Below are positions 58,617 to 64,000 of a DNA stretch of 64,000 nucleotides, piece after piece (position 1 is the stretch's first letter; every line of letters begins with the position of its first letter). The notes under the pieces were generated by a model, which saw nothing but the letters and a program-made list of their open reading frames with translations, did no database searches and was not told the DNA's origin. Origin of the DNA: Herbidospora cretacea (GTDB taxonomy: Bacteria; Actinomycetota; Actinomycetes; Streptosporangiales; Streptosporangiaceae); NCBI RefSeq assembly GCF_001570605.1, contig NZ_BBXG01000003.1, positions 124,001 through 188,000 on the forward strand, written 5' to 3'. The translations under genes and the position numbers were made by a program.

Positions 58617-58724
58617 GAGCAGGTCCTTCCGGTTCGTCTGGCCGGGCCCGACAAAAGTGGGACGGCATTGGCACGGTCCCGGAGCGCAGGAGTTTTCGGC
58701 CCGGTGAGTTGTGTGGGCGTGATT

Positions 58725-58753
58725 GCGCTTAATTAAAGCGTCCGAGCTTAATT
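58725..58753. promoter_or_regulatory. AT-rich repeats upstream of the terpene cyclase
   Basis: Two copies of GCTTAATT (58727-58734 and 58746-58753) lie 19 bases apart in an AT-rich patch within the 186-base gap upstream of the cyclase. The first is part of the palindrome TTAATTAA. Such spacing, about two helical turns, suits a regulator dimer; promoter elements could not be fixed. Confidence 0.4.
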
Positions 58754-58802
58754 GAGCCTTTTGTCCCATCGATTCCTACACGAAATCGGAGGACTGTCAA
58801 TG

Positions 58803-59648
58803 TCAGGAAACGACGTCCTTGCGGCGGAACCGGCGGAACGCGAAGGCCAGCAGGACGGCGGCGTACGTCACCGCGACCGCGGCCCCCTTGATCATGCCGC
58901 TGTAGTCGGGCACCGGCGCCAGGGCGTCCAGCCAGGCGGTGTTCCAGAAGGTCGGCAGGAACTCCCGCAGGCCACCGAGGGCCTCCACGGCCTGCAGGAT
59001 GGTGCTGACGATCACCAGGCCGACCGCGCCGCCGACGGCGCCCAGCGGCGAGTCGGTGCTCACGGACAGCAGGAACGCCAGTGATGCGACGACCAGATTG
59101 CTGACCATCGCGTACAGGATGACGATTCCGAATTTCGGCAGCACGTCGGCGGCCGGGATGAGCTCGCCGGTGCCGGGCACCCGGATGTCGTGCCAGCCGA
59201 ACGCGATCGTGCCCGCCACCACCGCCATCACCGGCACGACCGTCACGGCGGCGGCCGAATAGGTCAGCGCGACGATCAGCTTCTGGCGCAGCAGCCGGTC
59301 GCGCGGGATCGGCGCGGCCAGCAGATAGCGCAGCGACGACCAGTTGGCCTCGCTGGCCACCGTGTCGCCGCAGAACAGCGCCACCGCGACCATCAGCAGG
59401 AAGCTCGCCGACACCGACAGGGCGAAGGCGGCGAAGTTCAGCCCGCCCTCGGTCGCCAGGTCGGAGATGCGCAGCCCGTTGCCGCCTCCCCGGTTGTTGT
59501 TCGGGCCGAACTGGAAGGCGATCACCAGGATCCACGGCAGCGCCGCCAGCAGCGCGAACATCACCATCGTGCGCCGCCGCCGGAACTGGCGGACGAACTC
59601 GACCCGGAGCGGGAGCGTGCGCCCGGGCGCGTAACCGGTCGCGGTCAA
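58803..59648 (-). CDS. ABC transporter permease
   Basis: This 281-residue integral membrane protein has about six hydrophobic helices (TMVMFALLAALPWILVIAF, FLLMVAVALFCGDTVASE, VVPVMAVVAGTIAFG and others), typical of ABC-2-type permeases that pair with drug- or antibiotic-export ATPases. The only workable start is TTG 59648, overlapping the upstream stop as TTGA, so translation is coupled to the ATPase fusion gene. It therefore almost certainly forms one transporter with that protein. The substrate is unknown. Confidence 0.85.
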   Translation of the reverse strand: MTATGYAPGRTLPLRVEFVRQFRRRRTMVMFALLAALPWILVIAFQFGPNNNRGGGNGLRISDLATEGGLNFAAFALSVSASFLLMVAVALFCGDTVASEANWSSLRYLLAAPIPRDRLLRQKLIVALTYSAAAVTVVPVMAVVAGTIAFGWHDIRVPGTGELIPAADVLPKFGIVILYAMVSNLVVASLAFLLSVSTDSPLGAVGGAVGLVIVSTILQAVEALGGLREFLPTFWNTAWLDALAPVPDYSGMIKGAAVAVTYAAVLLAFAFRRFRRKDVVS

Positions 59649-62215
59649 GCCTTTTCTCCGATCAGGTCGAGGAACACGTCCTCCAGGCGGGTGGAACCGT
59701 TGAGCGCGCCGCGGCTGAGCAGCTCGGTCACCGGCCCGGCCGAGACCAGGCGGCCCCGGTGCATCACGACGGCGTGGCTGCAGGTCTGCTCGACCTCGCC
59801 GAGCAGGTGGCTGGAGACGATGACGGTCCGGCCCTTCGTCGCGTACGCCCGCAGCACCCGCCGCATCTCGGCGATCTGGGGCGGGTCGAGCCCGTTGGTG
59901 GGTTCGTCGAGCACGAGCAGGTCGGGCAGGCCCAGCATGGCCTGGGCGATGGCCAGGCGCTGCCGCATGCCCTGGGAGTAGGTGCGGGTGGGCCGCTCGA
60001 CGGCGGCGCCGAGACCGGCGATCTCCAGCGCCTCCTCCATGTGGGCGTCGGCGGCCGGGCGGCCGGTGGCCTGCCAGTAGAGCTTCAGGTTGTCGCGGCC
60101 CGTCAGGTGGGGCAGGAAGCCGGGACCCTCGACGAAGGAGCCCAGCCGCGACAGGACCGGCGCGCCCGGCACGACCTTCTCGCCGAAGATGCGGATCTCG
60201 CCCTCGTCGGGGTGGATGAGCCCCATCATCATCCGCATCGTGGTCGTCTTGCCCGCGCCGTTGGGCCCGAGCAGGCCGAGGACCTGGCCCTTCTCGACCC
60301 GGAACGACAGGTCGTCGACGGCCCGGTGGCCGTTCTTGTAGTGCTTGGTCAGGCCGGTGATCTCCAGCGGCACCTCGGCCAGCGCGGCGTCGGGCGCGAT
60401 GGCGGCCCGGCGCGGCCGTCCGGTCAGCAGGATCACCGCCGCCGCGAGGACCGACACCAGCGGGAACGCCCACGTCCACCAGGCCGGCCCGGTGACCGGC
60501 GCGGCCAGCCCGGCGTCGACCGGCATCGTCAGCGTGGTCGAGCCCAGCCCCACCCGGTGGACGCTCGGCTGAGACGGCAGCGCGTAGGCCATGTCGGTCG
60601 TGGTCACCGACAGGCGCAGCACGTGGCCGGGCTCGACGCGGCGGTCGATCGCCGGGAGGGCGACCTTCACCGGGGTGCCGGCCGGGGTGGCGGTCACGCG
60701 CAGGGGCGCGGCCAGGCCGCCGGGGAGCACCGCGAGCTGGCCGGAGGCGGCGTCGTAGAGCTTGGCGAACAGGGTGACCTCGCCCTCGCCGTACACCTTG
60801 ATCTCGGCGGTGGGCGAACCGGTCACGGTGAGCGCGGTGTCGAGCGGGCGGGTCTGGAAGGTCGCGACCTGGCCCGGCAGGTCGAGCGAGGCGCCCGCCG
60901 AGCCGCCGCCGCCCGCGCCGCCGCCGAGCAGGCTGCCGAGGCCGGGCACCGAGGAGATCGCGGCCGGGCTGCCGCCGGGCGGCGTGGCCACCTCCTGGTC
61001 GGGGCCGAGCAGGTCGAGCCGCGTCGTCACGGTCCCGCCGAGCCCGGCGTAGGCCGCGCCCTCGGCGTGGAGCAGCACGTTCTGGCGGGTGCCGGGGTCG
61101 CGGCCGCCGTCGCGCGAGACGGTGAAGCCCTCACCCGTGGCCGCGCCCGACTTCTTCAGGTGGGCGTCGAACCAGTTGAGCGTCTGGGCCAGGACGAAGT
61201 CGGCCTCGGCGTCGCCGCCGTCGTGGCCCCCGGCGATCCAGGCGACCTCGACCGGCGCGCCGGTGGCCGCGATGGCCTTGGCGTTGAGGTCGGCGTGGCC
61301 GAGCGGGAACAGCGAGTCGCGCTGGCCCTGGATGATCAGCGAGGGGACCTTGATCCGGCCCTGCACGGAGACCGGGCTCGACCTGCGGAGCAGCTCGATC
61401 GCCTCGGGCGTGGCCTTCCCGGTGGCCGCGATCTCCTGGTAGACCGTGCAGATCGCCGGCAGGAACCGGCCGCACTGCGCCTGCTCGGGGGTGATGCCGT
61501 CGGGGGCGGGCTGCCCCGAGGAGCCGCTGAGGAGCCGGGCCAGGCCGTCGGCCTGCGTCGAGGGGTTGAGGCCCGAGCCCCCGGCGCTGAAGAAGATCCC
61601 GGCCCACATCTTCTTGAACACGCCCTGGGCCGGACCGGCGCCGGACGCCTCGGGGAAGAGGGCGTCGGCCAGGTCGTACCAGGTGATCGACGGCGCGATC
61701 GCGTCGACGCGGGGATCGTTCGCGGCCGTCATCAGGGCGATCGCGCCGCCGTAGGAGCCGCCCGCCATGCCCACGCGCGGGTCGCCCGCGGCGTCGAGCA
61801 GCACGCCGGGCTTCTTCGCCAGCCAGTCGATCAGCTGCCTGACGTCCTTGACCTCGTAGTCGGGCGAGTTGAGCGCGATCTCCCCGGTCGACCGGCCGAA
61901 CCCCCGGGCCGACCACGTCAGCACGGCGTAACCCTGCTCGGCGAGCTGCCCGGCCTGGTCGCGGACGCTGTCCTTGCTCCCGCCGAACCCGTGCCCGAGC
62001 AGCACGGCCGGAGCCTTCCCGCCGCCAGCGGGCGCGAAGTAGGAGGCGTCGATCAGGACCTTCTGGTCGTCGGCCGGCCCGTCGACGACGGGGATCACGA
62101 CGTCCTCCCCCTGGGGCGGACCGTCGGACGGCCAGACCAGCCACACGATCGCGGCCACGGCGACGAGCACGGCGGCCAGCACGGCGAGGCCGCGCCGGCC
62201 CCCGAGAAACGTCAT
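59645..62215 (-). CDS. Fusion of extracytoplasmic alpha/beta hydrolase and ABC ATPase
   Basis: The 856-residue protein begins with a signal-anchor helix (GLAVLAAVLVAVAAIVWLVW). A CocE/X-Pro peptidase-like hydrolase follows (about 45-560), with VLLGHGFGGSKDS, nucleophile GMAGGSYGGAIAL, a late aspartate region and GGHDGG histidine, plus a C-terminal jelly-roll domain. A second helix (WWTWAFPLVSVLAAAVILLTG) leads to an ABC ATPase (about 615-856) with GPNGAGKTTT, signature YSQGMRQRLAIAQ and LLVLDEPTNGLDPP. Topology puts the hydrolase outside and the ATPase inside. The fusion suggests that export is linked to hydrolysis of a peptide or ester substrate. It overlaps the GH3 stop (ATGA). Confidence 0.92.
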   Translation of the reverse strand: MTFLGGRRGLAVLAAVLVAVAAIVWLVWPSDGPPQGEDVVIPVVDGPADDQKVLIDASYFAPAGGGKAPAVLLGHGFGGSKDSVRDQAGQLAEQGYAVLTWSARGFGRSTGEIALNSPDYEVKDVRQLIDWLAKKPGVLLDAAGDPRVGMAGGSYGGAIALMTAANDPRVDAIAPSITWYDLADALFPEASGAGPAQGVFKKMWAGIFFSAGGSGLNPSTQADGLARLLSGSSGQPAPDGITPEQAQCGRFLPAICTVYQEIAATGKATPEAIELLRRSSPVSVQGRIKVPSLIIQGQRDSLFPLGHADLNAKAIAATGAPVEVAWIAGGHDGGDAEADFVLAQTLNWFDAHLKKSGAATGEGFTVSRDGGRDPGTRQNVLLHAEGAAYAGLGGTVTTRLDLLGPDQEVATPPGGSPAAISSVPGLGSLLGGGAGGGGSAGASLDLPGQVATFQTRPLDTALTVTGSPTAEIKVYGEGEVTLFAKLYDAASGQLAVLPGGLAAPLRVTATPAGTPVKVALPAIDRRVEPGHVLRLSVTTTDMAYALPSQPSVHRVGLGSTTLTMPVDAGLAAPVTGPAWWTWAFPLVSVLAAAVILLTGRPRRAAIAPDAALAEVPLEITGLTKHYKNGHRAVDDLSFRVEKGQVLGLLGPNGAGKTTTMRMMMGLIHPDEGEIRIFGEKVVPGAPVLSRLGSFVEGPGFLPHLTGRDNLKLYWQATGRPAADAHMEEALEIAGLGAAVERPTRTYSQGMRQRLAIAQAMLGLPDLLVLDEPTNGLDPPQIAEMRRVLRAYATKGRTVIVSSHLLGEVEQTCSHAVVMHRGRLVSAGPVTELLSRGALNGSTRLEDVFLDLIGEKA

Positions 62216-64000
62216 ATCTTGAGCCTAGTGGGGCTGACTGAGAGTCCGCTGAGGACCCGGTAGGCGCCCGGCACGGCCTCCCAGCCCCTCTCGGTCCAGA
62301 CCTCGACCGCCCGGCGGGGGATCTCGACGGTGACCGAGACCGTCTCACCCGGCTGTGCCGCGCAGGTGGTGAAGGCGGCCAGCCAGCGGGCCGGGCGGTC
62401 GCCCGGCTCGTCGGGGGCCAGGTAGACCTGGACGACCTCCCGGCCGGGCCGGGGGCCCGTGTTCGTCAGGGTGACGGTCACCTCCAGGCCGTCGACGGCG
62501 ATCTCGTCGTAGGACCAGGTCGTGTAGCCGAGGCCGTGGCCGAAGGGGAACGCCGGGGCGGTCCCGTGGCGGTCCCAGGCGCGGTAGCCGACGAACCGGC
62601 CCTCGTCGTAGCGGAGCACGCCCTCCTCCGGTGTGACGTTGATCACCGGGCAGTCGGCGAGCTCGGCGGGCCAGGTCGTGGGGAGGCGGCCGCCGGGCTC
62701 CGCCGCGCCGGTGAGCACGTCGGCCAGGGCGTGGCCGCCCTCCTGGCCGGGGAACCAGGTCAGCAGGATCGCGGCGACCTCGTCGCGCCATGGCATCTCG
62801 ACCGGCGACCCGGCGTTGACCACGACGACCGTGCGGGGGTTGACGGCGGCGACCCGGGAGACGAGTTCGTCCTGGCGGCCGGGCAGTTTCAGGGAGGTGC
62901 GGTCGAAGCCCTCGCTCTCGACCTCCTTCGAGGTGCCGACCACGACGACCGCCACGTCGGCCTCCCGGGCCGCCTCGACGGCCTGGGTGATCATCCGGCC
63001 GGTGGTGGGGCGCGGTTCGCGGTGGCAGAGGGCGAAGCCGACGAAGAACGGCGGCTCGGGGGCGTGCCGGACCGTGTGGACCAGGCTGACCACCACGGGG
63101 CCCGGCAGGTCGGCGAGGACCTCGTGCTGGGGCGGGAAGAAGAACCCGGCCAGGGGGTCGTCGGCGTCCGGGCGGACCGCGCCGTCGAAGAGGGTCCTGC
63201 CGTTGGCCTCCAGCGTGAAGCGGCCGACCCCCTGGACGGCCAGGGTGTTCCAGCCGGGCGCCGCGTCCAGGACGCCGCTGATCTCGACGGTGTGCAGCTC
63301 CTCGTAGGGGACCGGCAGCGTCCCGAGCCACAGCAGCGCGCCGTCCTTGAGGGGGAACTCGCCGAGCACCCGGCCCGCCGCGTCGCGGGCGGTCGCGGTC
63401 GCCGCCATGACGGCCGGGGCGACCGTCGCGCTCGCGTCGGCGCCCCGGCTGTACGCGACGTCGACCCCGGCGGCCGTCAGGCCCTCCAGCGGCGACACGG
63501 TGTGGTCGGGGAACACCATCGCGCTCCCGCCGCCGGTGACGCGCGGGTCGGCGGCCGGTCCGCCGATCAGCGCCACCTTCCGGCCGGGGTCGAGCGGCAG
63601 CACGCCGTCGTTGGTCAGCAGCGTGAACGACCGCGCGGCGATCTCCCGGGCCAACGCCGCGCCGTCCTCGGACTCGCGATCGGCGAGGTCGACCCGGGCG
63701 AACAGCGCCTTCAGCCGGGCCACTTTGAGGTCGAGAATCTCCTCCGGTACGAGCCCCTCCAGCACCGCCCGCGCCAGCGGCTCCCCGTAGACGCTGCCCG
63801 GCCCCGGCATGGCCAGGTCGAGCCCGCCGAGCGCGCACCTGACCGCGTCGCGGGCGGCGGTCCAGTCGGACATCACGATCCCGTCGAAGCCCCACTCGCC
63901 GCGCAGCACTCCTTCGATCAGCCCGGCGTGCTCGCACATCGGGACCCCGTTCACCCCGTTGTAGGCCGCCATCACGCCCCACGGCGCGGCCTTGCGCACG
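62212..64000 (-). CDS. GH3 beta-glucosidase, N-terminus beyond the window
   Basis: At least 596 residues are present; the start lies outside. The catalytic barrel part shows AAYNGVNGVPMCEH and the nucleophile Asp in GIVMSDWTAA. The second domain, a PA14-like insert (FTLEANGRTLFDGAVRPDAD) and a C-terminal fibronectin III-like domain (NTGPRPGREVVQVYLAP) follow. It is a paralogue of the GH3 gene at 18.8-21.3 kb but lacks that enzyme's Ser/Ala/Pro-rich insert. Its stop overlaps the hydrolase-ATPase start, so it may share a transcript with the transporter genes. Confidence 0.92.
   Translation of the reverse strand, partial: VRKAAPWGVMAAYNGVNGVPMCEHAGLIEGVLRGEWGFDGIVMSDWTAARDAVRCALGGLDLAMPGPGSVYGEPLARAVLEGLVPEEILDLKVARLKALFARVDLADRESEDGAALAREIAARSFTLLTNDGVLPLDPGRKVALIGGPAADPRVTGGGSAMVFPDHTVSPLEGLTAAGVDVAYSRGADASATVAPAVMAATATARDAAGRVLGEFPLKDGALLWLGTLPVPYEELHTVEISGVLDAAPGWNTLAVQGVGRFTLEANGRTLFDGAVRPDADDPLAGFFFPPQHEVLADLPGPVVVSLVHTVRHAPEPPFFVGFALCHREPRPTTGRMITQAVEAAREADVAVVVVGTSKEVESEGFDRTSLKLPGRQDELVSRVAAVNPRTVVVVNAGSPVEMPWRDEVAAILLTWFPGQEGGHALADVLTGAAEPGGRLPTTWPAELADCPVINVTPEEGVLRYDEGRFVGYRAWDRHGTAPAFPFGHGLGYTTWSYDEIAVDGLEVTVTLTNTGPRPGREVVQVYLAPDEPGDRPARWLAAFTTCAAQPGETVSVTVEIPRRAVEVWTERGWEAVPGAYRVLSGLSVSPTRLKI

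Noticed and set aside
58731-58738. TTAATTAA as a mobile-element or attachment site
   Set aside because: No matching repeat, integrase or target duplication nearby; treated only as part of the terpene promoter region.
1-64000. tRNA, rRNA, CRISPR, insertion sequences, riboswitches
   Set aside because: Read for the usual signatures (CCA-end cloverleafs, regular spacer repeats, transposase motifs, conserved riboswitch cores) and found none that I could support.

Overview
The window is GC-rich, densely packed actinobacterial DNA with strong G/C third-position bias, frequent GTG starts and many 4-base stop/start overlaps. The mix of secreted CBM32 glycosidases, an NRPS, a lasso peptide locus, a terpene cyclase, polyphosphate glucokinase and LuxR/STAND regulators fits a filamentous actinomycete. 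Streptosporangiaceae relatives are my guess, but nothing in the window fixes the genus. I see no tRNA, rRNA, CRISPR array, insertion sequence or replication origin.

Layout. 1-1.4 kb: end of a MarR regulator and two small genes. 1.4-6.4 kb: a minus-strand polyol-type PTS operon (DeoR regulator, 1-phosphofructokinase-like kinase, EIIC, EIIB, EIIA, zinc alcohol dehydrogenase, HPr). Its promoter is bracketed by a perfect inverted repeat. 6.4-9.0 kb: a large membrane protein with an extracellular substrate-binding-like domain. 9.1-12.8 kb: a ROK regulator followed by a compact lasso peptide locus. It holds the precursor, a cyclase whose reading frame overlaps the precursor, and a fused RRE-protease, with no transporter. 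12.8-18.7 kb: a secreted protein, a LuxR-type ATP-binding regulator, a CBM32-DUF1996 secreted protein and a GNAT acetyltransferase.

18.8-35.1 kb: a GH3 beta-glucosidase; a minus-strand NRPS operon (C-A-T-TE-MFS fusion, free carrier protein, glycosyltransferase, C-A-T); and a divergent 1131-residue secreted CBM32-CBM32-GH16-TIM barrel-CBM32 protein. Four copies of the 16-bp palindrome TGGAGAGCGCTCTCCA sit just upstream of the three secreted or glycosidase genes. One copy of the CebR-type box TGGGAGCGCTCCCA lies between the NRPS operon and the large glycosidase. This suggests a LacI-family glucan-utilisation regulon whose repressor is outside the window.

35.3-44.6 kb: polyphosphate glucokinase with an acidic-residue-free basic tail, a diacylglycerol-kinase-family lipid kinase, a stand-alone OmpR-type winged-helix protein, HrpA helicase, a HAD hydrolase, and an AAA ATPase/RloB pair that looks like an AbiL-type phage defence module. 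44.6-57.5 kb: a Ser/Thr kinase, a beta-propeller secreted protein, an SGNH esterase, a membrane-anchored NB-ARC/TPR protein, a tyrosine phosphatase, a Gfo/Idh/MocA oxidoreductase, a PAC2 protein, an ankyrin protein, a soluble STAND ATPase and a 55-residue acidic protein. 57.5-64 kb: a type I terpene cyclase, an ABC permease, a protein that fuses an extracytoplasmic alpha/beta hydrolase to an ABC ATPase, and a GH3 beta-glucosidase that runs off the window end.
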